Assembly (NCBI GenBank): GCA_038030265.1
Contig: CM075938.1
Span: 13,369,009 to 13,433,008 of the forward strand
DNA from: Corythucha ciliata
Lineage: Eukaryota > Arthropoda > Insecta > Hemiptera > Tingidae
DNA length: 64,000 bases
Direction of reading: 5' to 3'
This document shows positions 11,201-22,635 of this stretch, in pieces (positions within the stretch are counted from its first letter, which is position 1; every line of letters starts with the position of its first letter). The notes beneath the pieces were generated by a model, which searched no databases, was not told the origin of the DNA, and saw only the letters and a program-made list of their open reading frames with translations. The translations under genes were made by a program, and so were the position numbers.

Positions 11201-11815
11201 CTCCGCTATGCCCTACTTTTAGGTCGTAGGGGGTAGTGGGGGGAGGGGTTTGAATGGTGAAGTTTGTGTGTGAGTGTGTGTCTGTAGAGCTAATGAGTGG
11301 ATTGGTGGAAGGATTTCTTTAAAAGGAGGCGAGGTTGAGAAGTGAGGATCACCATTCAAGTCCGTATGGAGCGGCTTCGCTATTTACTAAATCACTCCCC
11401 CGACCCCTAACCCATTTCTGCTATCCCCATTTATATCCTGATCCTTCTCTTTTCAGAAAGGCTCTCTTCTCTACGAGCGCGTGAAAGATTTCCCAGTATC
11501 CTTTTCCTTCCTGTTAAAATAATCACCGTCTCGCAAGACTAGAATACGAAAACAAAATATAGCCGCTTAAGTTTAGAAAAAGGGGGGTGCGCTTTAATGC
11601 TATTTGCCCCAATGGCGCTGGAGCTGCTCAAAACTTGGTTATTAGCATAATATGGATAATCTGATAAGGTAAAAAAACATAACTTCAGCTAGCGAAAGTA
11701 AAGGAAACAGTACTTACACGTGGCCAGATAGCGTTGTTATTAAGTCATGTTCCAAAGTTGGTTCCTCGTAGAAGTACCTACTTCACCATGTAGAATTCGA
11801 GTGAAAATATAGCGA
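8222..11815. other. Gene-less AT-rich region
   Basis: No convincing reading frame. Between about 8260 and 9200 there is loosely periodic sequence with recurring AATTTCGTGGCTA and AACTTACAA-type words, possibly a third old satellite family; similar words occur at 54750-55340. The remainder is unique-looking AT-rich DNA with short G runs (for example 9253-9270 and 11230-11250). I see nothing else. Confidence 0.5.
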
Positions 11816-11819
11816 GAAT

Positions 11820-12042
11820 ATTGCGAGATTTTTGAAAAGCGCGAATTGTCTGTTCAGCCATTTCTGGGGGGCAAATACTCTGTTTAGCCTTTTTTAAAGC
11901 GTGAATAGGCCATCTGAGGCTCGACTGGTCTTTTTGGCGCGTTAACGGTCGATTTTGCCATTTTCGAGTGGAGGACTACTCTGCTTAGGTATTGTCGTAG
12001 CTTGAACCGTCACTAGTATTGCCCATTTGGCACGTAGAGTAA
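11820..12042. repeat. Degenerate 30-bp array, family 2 (left part)
   Basis: Start of a long degenerate tandem array with units of about 30 bp: a GCGAATAGTCAGTTT-like half followed by AGCCATTTTCAAGG. The array is cut by the TIR element at 12043-12974 and resumes after it. Confidence 0.65.
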
Positions 12043-12096
12043 GGCCGGTCGTCCACTGGAAGCATTTTTGAGCGGCCCTACAATGAGCGTACGCCC

Positions 12097-12881
12097 TAGG
12101 GTTGCCAACCGCCAAAGTCCCGGTTTGGCCAAGTTTGTCCCAGGCAAAGTCATCCCGGGACGCAATTATAGTCCCAGATTCTGCTGTACATTTCTAAAGA
12201 GCAATTGATTTTTGTTCTTGAAATGAAGATGCGTGTGAACCTGGCCAGATACATCAAGTGATAATATTTAATGAAAATCGCCCCAATCGTTTGATCAGTC
12301 GATTTTTTTTTTCTTCCATCTTTCAGATACTTTTTAAAAACTGTACGCGTCGTGACACGAGGCAGTGATCGGCCGAGGTGTCCAATGCCAGCTCCCACGA
12401 GCGTAACCAGGGCAGTGACTGGCCTGCTAATAGGGTAAGGTCAATATACGACTCCCCAATAGGTCCGCGGAAGGTGAGCCCGCACTCGGACCGGTTAGCA
12501 AGTAGTAGACCCCATGGAGACATCAGATCCCGCCCCTGTGCAACCCTCGGTTGCTCTTCCTCGAGCCACACGCGAGGTCCCTCGTTAGAGCATTTTGTGA
12601 CTGGAGCCAATGTATGATGGCAATTAGTGGGCGCCGGGCATCGCTTAGGCGCCAAAGCCTCCTTTGGGCTCATACTTCACACCCGTACTACGCGGGCGTT
12701 TCGGTCGGTGCGTGGTTTGTTGGATGCACGTTTTTAAACGCTTATGTGGTCAGATATTTCCTCTTCCAGATCTTCTTCAAGCCGAGTGTCCCGTTTTTTG
12801 TTTTTCCTTTTTTTGTCCCGGCAGATATTGGACTTTGAAACTTTTGTCCCGTTTTTGTCAAATATCGAGTTGTCAACTCTA
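12097..12881. mobile_element. hAT-like element nested in the TIR element
   Basis: Left end TAGGGTTGCCAAC and right-end complement TAGAGTTGACAAC are hAT-type termini and match at 11 of 13 positions. The flanking 8-mers GTACGCCC (12089-12096) and GTACATCC (12882-12889) match at 6 of 8. Both subterminal regions are rich in GTCCCGG and its complement. The centre carries a GC-rich LINE scrap. The imperfect duplication keeps the confidence moderate. Confidence 0.5.
12323..12673 (-). pseudogene. LINE endonuclease scrap, possibly R1-like
   Basis: The minus frame has the end of an apurinic-type endonuclease domain. LLLANRSECGLTFRGPIGES is followed by YIDLTLL (family SxIDLTL) and a Trp-containing segment ending TSADHCLV, where SDH is usual. 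The layout resembles R1-type endonucleases. Ser to Ala in that motif, and the absence of any reverse transcriptase, mark it as a fragment. It is markedly more GC-rich than its surroundings, which fits a separate origin. Confidence 0.55.
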
Positions 12882-12977
12882 GTACATCCCAAAGGCACTG
12901 CAGCTAAGCCTGCAGAGGACACAATGTCACATTCAATTTGAGCCTTTGGTATGTACGCCAGTGGACAACCGGTCTAA

Positions 12978-14474
12978 GTTTGGCTAATTTTAAGAGCAGG
13001 AATTGCTACATTTTTGCACGCTAATAGTCTGACTAGCCATTTCCAAGTCACGAATCGTAAGTTTCACCATTTTGGGGCACAAAATTGGCCATTCTTGGCG
13101 CGCAAAGGGTCAATTGAGGAATTTTTGGCGCATCTTTTTGGTCGATTTTGCTATTTTCAGGCCGGCAATCAAAATCAGTTTCCGGGAACGCCAGTTTAGC
13201 CATTTACAACGCACTCAGTTGAGTCCGTTTGGCAAAAATTTGATTTGGAATTGCCAGTTTATTATTTATTTTTTTGGGGGCGAACGAATAGTCACGAAAT
13301 TGTATGTTTGGGACTTGAACAGACACTAAATCGTTATATTACGGAGAAAACAGTGAACATGTATAAATCAATAACTCATAAAAACGTCATTGATTGACAT
13401 AGAAGATAAGTCATTCAATAGGCGGATTGTATGGCCAAAAAGTCGCCGCATTGCAACATTGCAGCTAAGTTGCTGCGAAATTGCTACGTGCGAGGAGTTG
13501 AAAAATCGAGACGAATTTCCGATCAGACAAGCGGTTGAAATGGTTCTCTCTGTGATGCCACAGTGACAGAACAAGTTCAAGCGTGAATCGGAATTTTAAC
13601 CATCTATAGACCGCGTATAGAGTCAGTTTTACTAATTTTTGATCGTGAATAGCCGCAGTTTGGCAATTTTCTCGGGCAAACTGTCAGCGTGGTCATTTCT
13701 ACGGGCGTACATAGTCAGTGCGATATATATTTCGGGGCACACGAATCCGTCTTTTTATTCTAGAGTACGAACTCCGTTTTAGCCATTATCAAGGCCCGAA
13801 TCGTTCATTTAACCATTTTATGGACACAAGCGGTCAGTTTTGCCATTTTAGGGTGCAAATAGTCCGTCAGTTTACCATTTCCAAGGTGCGAATTGTAGGC
13901 CATTTATATGTAAGGAGTAAATATTAGCCAGGGCGATATTTTTGGGGCGAGAATCGTCCGTTTTGCCATTTGAAGAGTTCGAATGGTGATTTTGCCATTT
14001 TTAAAGCGATATTTGGCATTTTTACAGAAGGGATAGTTAAGCATGTTTAGTAATTTTTTAGGGCGTAAATAGTCGCGTCACGTCAAAGGCGCTTATAGTC
14101 AAGTTCTGAATGGCCGATTTTGCTTTTTTCAAGGCAAGAATCATCTGTTTAGGCATTTTCAAGACGCTAATAGTCAGTTTAGCCGTTTTTGGGACGCGAA
14201 TAGAGTCCGTCAAGCCAAAGGCGCAAAATAGTCAGTATTGGACGTTTTTGCCGCGCGAATGGTCGATTTAGCAATTTTCAGGGCTTCGAGAATCGTCGGC
14301 TTAGCCATTTTAAGGACGCTTGAAGTCCGATTGGTTATTTTTAGAGCGGGAATTTCCAGTTTGGCAATCTTTAGGGGGCAAATATAGTCAGTTCAGCCGA
14401 ATGCAATGCGCTAATCGTCAGTTTTGTCAGTTTGGGGTGCGATTTCAATCAGTTCCGCCGTAGTTCGGATATTT
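12978..14474. repeat. Degenerate 30-bp array, family 2 (middle part)
   Basis: Units of about 30 bp, well seen at 14125-14280, where successive units run GAATCATCTGTTTAGGC, CTAATAGTCAGTTTAGCC, GAATGGTCGATTTAGC. A second-level marker, CGTCAAGCCAAAGGCGC or close variants, occurs at about 14080 and 14205 and again at 15335 and 15595. No coding sequence. Confidence 0.7.
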
Positions 14475-14895
14475 TCAGACAGTGAATTTTTAGTGGAGGG
14501 AAAAACATAATTTCCCAAGACCCTCCAATGAGCAAATCCTAAATCTGCGGCTGAACCTTGCGTGTTTCTCCCCTTGGCAAATCCAAAAATTATGACAAAT
14601 TTTAGATAGGAGGAATCAATGGAAGAGTTCTTACAGTGGTCCCACTGATTTTAACCACCAACCCCGACGTCCAAGGAAGAATCTCCATGCACATGGACCA
14701 GGTCAGGGGCCTAGGTACGAATGGTGTCGAAAAAATGCCGAAGGAGGGATCTAAGGAGGCTGTTTATGACGCCGAGGCAACCACACTTTCGGTTATTTTT
14801 GTTACCGACCCCAATAATCCCTCGTTAGAGTTTGGGAAGTGGTTGGAGTGACCCCGTGACTCCAAGGGCCTCTCCCTTGGATCCGCCACTGAATC
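14475..14895. other. Non-array insert with a hAT-like end
   Basis: Breaks the 30-bp periodicity. The right end, read on the minus strand, is CAGTGGCGGATCC (14879-14891), a common hAT-type terminus; no matching left terminus or duplication was found. An open frame at 14636-14851 (71 codons) matches nothing I know. Confidence 0.35.
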
Positions 14896-15014
14896 CGAAG
14901 GTCGAAATCAAGCCGTTCGAACGGGCGTGGATTTAGGGAGAGACCACCTCCTTCGTGGGTGGTGGTTTTTCTAGGGTTTCGAGTCCCGGGCTCGGTTAAC
15001 CGCGGGGGGGGGGG

Positions 15015-16240
15015 TCCTGAAATTTGTCGTTTTAAAGTCCGAATGGTCTCTTATTCGTGTTTTAGAGCGGGAACCGCCAGTTTAGCCATTCAAGGTGCAA
15101 ATTGGTCAACGTTTGATTATTTCTGGAGCCAGAGCGGTCAGTTTTGCGATTATCGGGCCAGAAATAGTCTGTTGAGGTATTTTCCAGGCGCGAATTTTTC
15201 GAGGCGTGAGGTTTAGCTATTTTTTGGACTCATGGAGTCAGTTTCGCTGAGTTTATAGCGTGAATAGCGAAATTTACAAGTTTTAGATCACATAATAGTG
15301 TCCTTTTTTTTATATTTATACGTTTATAAGCCACGATACGTCAAGTCAAAGCGAGAATAGTCATTTTGGCCATTTTCAGCAGGTAAACGGACGATTTTTT
15401 TCATTTTCAGGTCAGGAATCGCCTGTTTACGCACTACTTGTCAGTGTGTGAATCGTCTGTTTATCCGTGTAAAGTCAGTTTGGCCATTTTAGAGCGGGAA
15501 TCGCCAGTTTGGTTACATTTAGCACGCGCCTAGTCAGTTTAGCCACTTGCAAGGTGCAAATCATGAGCCTTGTCATTTTTGGGGCGCAAATAGACCGTCA
15601 AGCCCAAAAGCGCGAACGAGTCAGTTTCATCGTTACCGGCACACTGGAAGTTTGATCTTGTCATTTTAAGGGCAGGAATCATGTTTGTGTTTTGTATTTT
15701 CAGGGTGCGAACCATCAGTTTAGTCATTTTGTGGGCGGGTGAAGTCAGTTTGGCTAATTTTAGAGCATGAATTGATATTTTTGGCTCCCAAATTGTCAGT
15801 TTAGCCATTTTCAAGTAGAAAATTGTAATTTTCATCATTGGGAGGGGGGTAATAGTCAGTTTAGAGATTTGGCCATCTTAGGCACACCAATGCAATTTCG
15901 CAATTCACAATTTCTAGTGCGGATAAGGGGATCATTATCTGTTCCATTTTAATGGCCGCACGAATCATCAGTATAGCTATTTTCAGAGTGCCCAGTCGAA
16001 TCAACTTAGCCATTTTTGAGTGCGGAGATTGCGAGTTTGCTCTTTTTCGGACGCAGATAGTCACTTTTGCCAATTTTCAAGTCGCGAATATCAGTTTTGC
16101 TATTTTGGGGCCTGAACGTGATATATATATTCTACACATTTCGTAGTCAGTTTAGCTGTATTTATTGTTGGAATAACTAGTTTGGTTATTTTTGGGCAGC
16201 GAATGGCTGTTAAGCCTTTTTCAGTGAAGCAAGGAGCACA
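15015..16240. repeat. Degenerate 30-bp array, family 2 (right part)
   Basis: Continuation of the array with recurring AGTTTAGCCATTTT and GCGAATCGTCAG-type words spaced about 30 bp. It ends near 16240, where a GTGAAGCAAGG...CCCCTCTTCACTGAAAA imperfect inverted repeat begins. Confidence 0.7.
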
Positions 16241-18480
16241 ATTTCTGAAATCCCCCCTCTTCACTGAAAACTTGTGCGTGATTTTCATTTAAAAGGTGAT
16301 GTTATCATGGTTTCACCAAGTTTTCTCGGAAATCCTTCCATTTCCGGAAATCGAAACCTGTTTTTACAAAATAATTTCCTTGGAACTCGAGGGTTTGTCG
16401 CACATCGGCAGCATTTTCCGGTGTTCCAACTCCATTCTTACCGCTAAATTAATTAACTCACGGGAATTGAGTGTTACTGACGCCGAGAGGGTTTAAATGA
16501 GAAGGTGTTCGTTTATTTTATCCTCAGCACGTTCCGTGAAAGATCGATCATGATGATGATATGGGAGAGGGAGTGCTGCCGTAGTAGGAGAGTGCTAGTG
16601 ACGAATAAACGGATTAATTACATTTTCCGGAATACTTGGGAAACATAATAAAAACGTGTTAATCCTATACGAGAGCCAGTGGTGTAACGTCGGGTTGATG
16701 GGTATGGTGTCGAAACTCAAGGATATACACTCCACTCACTCATGAGTTGGAGTTGACCGTTGTAGCGCAGTAGTGACAGCTTGTCCCATATGTTTTGAAT
16801 AGCTGTAAGGGAGAGAGATGTGTGCTGAAATTATTCAGTTTTCCTATAGCTCCGGTGACATGCTTAACATTTCATCCTGCAGTGACTTATTCAGTTCGAT
16901 TTTTTTTTTTTTTTTTTTTTTTACACAGGGAGAAGAAAAATTGAGAGCACTTATTTTCACACGGGAGGATCATTCGATTGGGCCGTCGATAACCTCTCCC
17001 CCACCTTATTTATTTTCTGTTAAAGCTTTTTAGACGAAGAGCGAGACAAGATAGGGCTGTATTTTCCTGGCATGCCATAAACTAACCTTTCTTCAAACTC
17101 ATCTTCCCTTTAACTTCATCCCTTAAGTTTCTGCACGACGATATTTGCCTTTCATCCCCCTCCCACGCCTCACCCTATCCATACGTCTCAAACCCTGTTC
17201 ATTTATCTGCCTTTGCCTTCCATTCACCAACGCCTTCCTACTGGCGTAATTAGATGAATTTCCATTATGTAAAGTTGTGAGAGAAGCGAGCGCCATCCAA
17301 AATTAATAGGTCTTCCCTGAAAATTTGATTAAGCGTTTGAAGTATAATCGTTTATAAAGCATAATTTAAAGAGTTTGATGGTCTGTTGAAATTGAGACGA
17401 GGACGAGGAGGATAATAAATTGTCCTTTCCTCTCCAATGAGGCAGTAAAAAGGACTGTAGCAAAATTTCGGACTGATTAGCGGTTTAAGGTCAAATAGGC
17501 CGGTAAATCCGTTCAGAATGAGATATTCCCCTTCAAAAGTAACTCACTGCAAAACCCAATCACCTGAGTGGTTCTTAATGGTTACAAATGGCCCATCCAG
17601 AAACTGTCTGAGGGGTACGAAACAAAGAAATGTCGGTCATTTTGAGCTTGTTTCCCATTCCCTTGATGGTGTTAGTAAACAGGGAAGAGGGAGGGCTATA
17701 ACCCATTTTCCTTTATTTTCTGTCTCCCTGTAATATATATCTTCATTTCTTCTTTGTTCTTGAAACGATCAAAATTGAATTTTGGGGAAGCTCAGTGGTA
17801 TTAACAATTTAAAATCGCCTTATTCTCTTTCTGAAATGTCCCGGAGAAATCGAAGTCATTTTGTATTCCAAGTTTGTTTCGTCGGAAAATCTGCTCTCGG
17901 AACTTCCCAACCCCCAACCCCCCGTCGCATCAAACTCACTCAAAGATCCTCTCCCGTAGACCTGTTTTTTTTTCTTCTTCTTTACCTTTGTTCTAACCAG
18001 GAAGAAAAGGGTCAAGAAGTCCCCTCCCCCTCCCGACAATCCGGTACCGCACCACCATATAACCACCACCGACAAACCCGCAACTTATTTCCTTCTCTAC
18101 CTCATTTCAAATAACAAATGCCTGCAGTTTCCCGTCACCCCTGCCACCGCTATATAGCGTCACGTCAAGAGTGGTTTTCAACCTGAGTTGGACGAATGAG
18201 GAACAAATTTATTCTCCTCACGACGGAGTTACTTTTCAGTACGCTACACTTCTCCAAACTCTCAAGCTTCTTTAAGGGCTATATCTTTCAGGAACGGGGT
18301 GGGTGTGTGTGTGTGCGTGCTTCTCAGGCTTTTCTTTCTCCCCTGGAGATGAAAACTATTCTGTTGAATCCACTTTCGAAGTGAAAATCTACATTCAAGC
18401 TTTAAACAGATAAAGTTAATCTCCTCTATAAAAAAAAACAAAAAAAAAAAACCCCTTACCTACAATATTTGAGTTGTTGG
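16241..18480. other. Unresolved gene-less region
   Basis: No reading frame I would trust. Contains a run of 23 T (16900-16922), pyrimidine-rich stretches (17090-17230 and 17940-18110) and a short GT repeat near 18302. It could be intronic or intergenic unique DNA. Confidence 0.5.
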
Positions 18481-18689
18481 TTTTTGAGGGTCAAATTATC
18501 AGTTTCCAGTGTTAAAAATTATCAACGGTGACCACCTCAGGAATACTAGGGGGCACACGTAGGGCACTTATCGGATCCACTAATTGACAGCCTTGCAGTT
18601 TGCAGCGATCCCATCAACTGACATTCTGTTTTTCATGTGAAGTCAAGCTCAAAATCCCGCCAGAGATCCATCAGAATTACTACGAAAAT

Positions 18690-19830
18690 TGAGAAATAAC
18701 ACAAATTCACAGCTAAAAAATAAGTAAAAGCGATAGGTATTTTGCGGTTATAACTTGAAGTTAAGGACAATTACAATTCACGTTTTCTGAAGGCAAGTTC
18801 AGCTAAAATCGAGAAAAGGCGATAATTATAGCTCGACAAAAACACCAATCTTGTAAAAGCTGTATCTCAGAAACTGTAGGGGCTTCAGAGGCAGAAATGT
18901 TGTCTAGTTAAAAGAGCATTTAAAGGATTCTCGGTTACATTTGAAAAAGATTGACAATTCACGGCTAATGTTGAGAAAACCCGCTTATTCGCGGATAGAA
19001 GTTAAAAAATTCGCAGATTCATAGCAAAGACTTATAGAAAAAAGTCTAGTCGCGACTAGAATAGAAAAAAAATCAATTAGCCGACTTCGGAGGCAATTTT
19101 GTCTACAAAATTGAGGGAGAAAAAAACTAATCCATGAATAAAAGATGGACAAAATCGCCAATTTACAGCTAAAGTTGAGAAAAACGGTAATTTGCGGCCA
19201 AAATTAAGAATTTTTGATGAGCCAAAGTGTGAAATTGGTTCTTACATGAGTCACATCCGCGATATTTTTGATGTTCTAAAGATCTAAAGGCAGCGGCGCA
19301 CCGAGGTAAGTGCGAGGGAGGCGGTCTGAGGGGGCCCCTGAAAATCTTAAAAATGGGGAAAACGAGGATTTCTATGATTTATGCTTATGTATGAATAAGG
19401 AACGTGAAGTTAGGAGGTCCCGAAATCCGATTGTACGGCCATTTGATTCCTTTCGACCATTTTCAGACCATCCGACCCACAGAATAGAACGTCGGAAGGT
19501 GCTCGGAAGACTGAATATTCGATTTCAGCTCACTAAAGCGCTAATATGAAAGCTTTAAAAAAAAAACAAACAGATAGTAGTATTCAAAAAAATAGAGAAG
19601 TCCACTGATTTTCGACTTCTGGAGGCAACTTCGTGGCTAAAATGGAGAAAAAACGCTAATCCCAAGTTTCTGTGGGTCCTCATAGGTGGATAAAATTGAT
19701 AAAAAGCCCTAAAATCATAGTCAAAAGCGACAAAATACCAATATTCGCAAGAAGAATTTACAGAAAAAGCGCATATTCACGGTTCCTGGGGGCAGATTTG
19801 GCTAAAGGTAAAAAGCACGATTTCTTATCC
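18690..19830. repeat. Degenerate 30-bp array, family 1, reverse orientation
   Basis: Repeated words GCGGCTAAAATTGAGAAAA and CGCTAATT at about 30-bp spacing. This is the reverse complement of the arrays at 40140-43860. The longer marker GGAGGCAACTTCGTGGC, followed by CGCTAATCCCAAGTTTCT, occurs at 19617-19670 and again in near-identical form at 41368-41420. Interrupted at about 19230-19560 by unrelated sequence starting near CAGCGGCGCACCGAGG. Confidence 0.65.
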
Positions 19831-20219
19831 GAATCTCGGACTCGATTTTTTTCACGAGCGCCATACTTCAATTCTTTAGGGCTCTCACGCACTTGGGATT
19901 TTCTGTCTCGCTATTTAATGTCGCGCGATTTTCGCAGATCCCGCGCACTTTCGATTTTGGGTCGCGGCGATTATAAAAAATTCACAGTTGTGTTAGTGCA
20001 CACGCACCATCAACTATACATATAAGGACTGGGTCCTTAACGAGTAGGTACCTCAAAAACGTCGTTCCACATCTTGTCTTTTAGATTGCGGTCGCAATAG
20101 TCTTTCGCCTTCTCATCGAAGATAGCTGGGCGTTTTCTACCCTCCGAAATTAAGGCGTGGCAATCAATAAACAATTTAAAACAGCATCTTCACCTCCACT
20201 AATTTCCACCTCTTCCAAA

Positions 20220-20400
20220 CAGTGGCGGATTTGAGGGAGGGCCCACAGGGGCCATGGCTTCTCCCATGGAGTCAAGAAAAAAAAAATCAAAAACGCCTCG
20301 AAAATTCCATCAAGTCACCGTCGTTGGAAGTTCTAGCTTCGCTGAGGTTGAAGCATAGTTTTGGCTGGGCCCTATGGGGCCATTGTACTGTGTTGGGGCC
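20220..20400. other. Flank of LTR element A with a hAT-like start
   Basis: Begins CAGTGGCGGATTTGAGGG, a common hAT-type terminus, and ends in the left copy of the GGGCC duplication (20396-20400). The other end was not identified. It may be an older hAT insertion into which element A integrated. Confidence 0.3.
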
Positions 20401-20513
20401 TATTGTATCCTATCAATGACACGTGTTTTAAAAATATAATTTTAATTTTGTCAATTCGTTAAAACTGATTTCTGATCTCTTGATCTCGAACTAATACCAA
20501 CTCGACCACAACA
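20401..20513 (+). repeat. 5' LTR of element A
   Basis: Starts TATTGTATCC (TG mutated to TA), ends CCACAACA and matches 31724-32444 once the inserted element is removed. Unusually short for an LTR. Promoter and polyadenylation signals cannot be told apart; AATATAATTTTAA lies in the middle. Confidence 0.85.
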
Positions 20514-20531
20514 GTTTTGGGGAGCGAGGTG
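20514..20531 (+). other. Primer-binding site of element A (candidate)
   Basis: Directly after the 5' LTR comes TTTTGGGGAGCGAGGTGAAA. The equivalent position of element B has TGGCGACGAGGTGAAA, whose first 11 bases would pair with the 3' end of a GCU-type serine tRNA as known from insects. A's copy has diverged. Confidence 0.5.
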
Positions 20532-20536
20532 AAACA

Positions 20537-21310
20537 ATGGATGCAGAACAATTTGCACAGTTCATGAACCTTCAAACATCATTAATCGAAAGAACCAGTC
20601 AATCATATTGCGGCTTCTGCATCGTCTAGCACAACCCTTCTTCCGAATTTTGAGCCTTTCGACTCCACACAAGAATGTTTCAAGTCCTACAAACAGCGTT
20701 TTCAAAACTACGTCGACATGAAAAACGTATCGTCCAATAAACGCTTTTGCGCCCACCTTCTCATAAATTCAATCGGTGCAACCTACTTCATGCTCATTTG
20801 GGCTTTAGCAACTCCTCAAAACGTCACGGAATTCGACTACGATGAATTGATACAACTCCTGGAAGTCCACTTGGCACCACCACAAAACGTCCTCGTTGCC
20901 CAACACAATTTTCTCTCGCAATGCCAGAATGAAAATCAATCGATTGCTGAATTCGTAGCCTCGCTCAAAAGTTCTTGTTCCGATTGCCGATTCGTCTGCC
21001 CTTGCGACTGTCAAGCTTCAATAGCTGACGTTTTTCTTCGGGCTCAGTTCATTCGTGGTATCCGAGATAATCAGATTCGTGAAAAATTACTTTTTCGATC
21101 CGAATCGTCTTCCTTTACCGATCTAGTCACCAAAGCCGTAGCAATAGAAAGCTCAAAAACTAACGCTCAAGCCTTTTCGTCGGATTCGCTACATCACTTC
21201 AGCGTTGACAAAGTTTCTCAGGACTCTGAAAAACGCGGTTCTAAAGAAGTTCCTCATCCGCGACCAGTACCCTTTCACTCTTGCAACATTCTTCAAAAAT
21301 GGGGCATAGA
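20537..21310 (+). pseudogene. Element A gag, N-terminal and capsid part
   Basis: Structural protein that packages the element RNA. The ATG at 20537 gives MDAEQFAQFMN, matching the MDQEQFVESM start in element B, which is why I prefer it. A frameshift before 20627 brings in a stop, after which the frame continues as NFEPFDS, then SSNKRFCAHLLINSIGATYF, the NENQSIAEFVASLK region and DVFLRAQFIRGIRDNQIREKLL, all conserved between A and B. The protein is cut by the hAT element just before its zinc knuckles. The duplicated target GGCATAGA lies in the codons at 21303-21310. Confidence 0.85.
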
Positions 21311-22635
21311 TAGTGTTGAATCGATACCAGTAAATAGAGTAAAGTATCGATACTTTCCAATCGATACCCAATAGTTTTGGTATCGATACTTTTTTTCGAT
21401 ACCAAGTACTATTTCGATACTTTGATTCGATACTGGGAAATGAGTACTTTAGGAATCGATACTTTTCATTCGATACTGAGTACGATTCGATACTTTTTAA
21501 TCAATACCGAGTATTTTTTTATTTTTTTACATTTTTTAAATTAATTTAAACACGTGAAATCCCGGCATCGGAAACGTACCGTTTGAATTGAGTACTTTAA
21601 TTGGTATCGAATGGGTATTGATTAAAACTATTACGATACTGAATCAATACCCATTTGATACCGAGTAAAAGTACTGATTTGAAACGATACCCATTTGATA
21701 CCGAGTAAAAGTACTCATTTGAAACGATACCCATTCGTTACCGAGTATTTACTCGCTTGAATCAATACCCATTCGAGTACTTTTACTCGGTATCGAATGG
21801 GTATTGATTCAATTGAGTACTTTTACTCGGTATCGAATTGGTATTGATTCAAACAAGTAAATACTCGGTATCGAATGGGTATTGATTCAAATGAGTACTT
21901 TTACTCGGTATCGAATGGGTATTGATTCAAATGAGTACGTTTACTCGGTATCGAATGGGTATTGATTCAAACAAGTAAATACTCGGTATCGAATGGGTAT
22001 CGTTTCAAATGAGTACTTTTACTCGGTATCGAATGGGTATTGATTCAAATGAGTAGATATTCGGTACCGGGTATATTCATTCGGTATCGTAAAAGTATCG
22101 GTTAAGTAAGAGAGTTATAAGCTCGGTGCACACTATGCATTTTTCATAGCATGATTGCTATTTATTTGGAGGTCGAAATGAAATATAAGGTCCCCGGTAG
22201 TGACTGGATATTTTTTAAAACCGGTAGGCAATCCTATTTCAAAAGTTGCATAGCGAGCATCGAGCTTAAGTAGTCATTGTGTTTAATTAAAATGAATCTG
22301 CATTTGTATAAGGGAGTAGTGATCGACGACTGGATAAATCATTAGAGATGGTAGTGCTTTTGGCTTTTGTTGGTTGGTGGTGGAGGGGTTTTATTACAAG
22401 CTTGTTGAATCGATACCACTACGGTATCGATACTTTTGAATCAATACCAAGTACTTTTGGTATCGGTACTTCTGCACCGATACCGAGTATATATCGATGC
22501 TTTTTATACGATACCGTAAACAAGTTATATGAGTATCGATACTTTTCATTCGATACCAAATACCATTCGATACTTCCCATTCGATACTTCAAATGAGTAA
22601 AGTATCGATACTTTGTTGGTATCGATTCAACACTA
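21311..22635. mobile_element. Non-autonomous hAT element inside gag of element A
   Basis: Perfect 19-bp terminal inverted repeats TAGTGTTGAATCGATACCA and an exact 8-bp target duplication GGCATAGA (21303-21310 and 22636-22643), both typical of hAT. It encodes no transposase. The interior is dominated by variants of GGTATCGATAC and, at about 21590-22090, by a tandem repeat of roughly 40-80 bp built from GGTATCGAATGGGTATTGAT and AAATGAGTACTTTTACTC. Most of the element is therefore derived from its own terminal motif. Confidence 0.92.
21590..22090. repeat. Tandem repeat core of the hAT element
   Basis: Repeats of TACTCGGTATCGAATGGGTA with alternating AAATGAGTAC and AAACAAGTAA spacers. The first part is in inverse orientation relative to the second, with the switch near 21770-21790. 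Confidence 0.8.

Larger units (their letters stand above)
12043..12974. mobile_element. TIR element with TAA duplications (PIF/Harbinger-like, non-autonomous)
   Basis: Left end GGCCGGTCGTCCACTGG (12043-12059) and the reverse complement of the right end, GACCGGTTGTCCACTGG (12958-12974), match at 15 of 17 positions. TAA flanks both sides (12040-12042 and 12975-12977), as expected for the TWA target of PIF/Harbinger elements. The interior encodes no transposase. Most of it is a second inserted element; without that the outer element would be only about 150 bp. It sits inside the family-2 array. Confidence 0.7.

Noticed and set aside
12378..12941. Plus-strand frames inside the nested TIR element
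   Set aside because: Antisense to the LINE endonuclease scrap or low-complexity Phe/Ser readings.
20220..20400. Complete hAT element ending at element A
   Set aside because: Only a hAT-like start is visible; no matching end or 8-bp duplication found.
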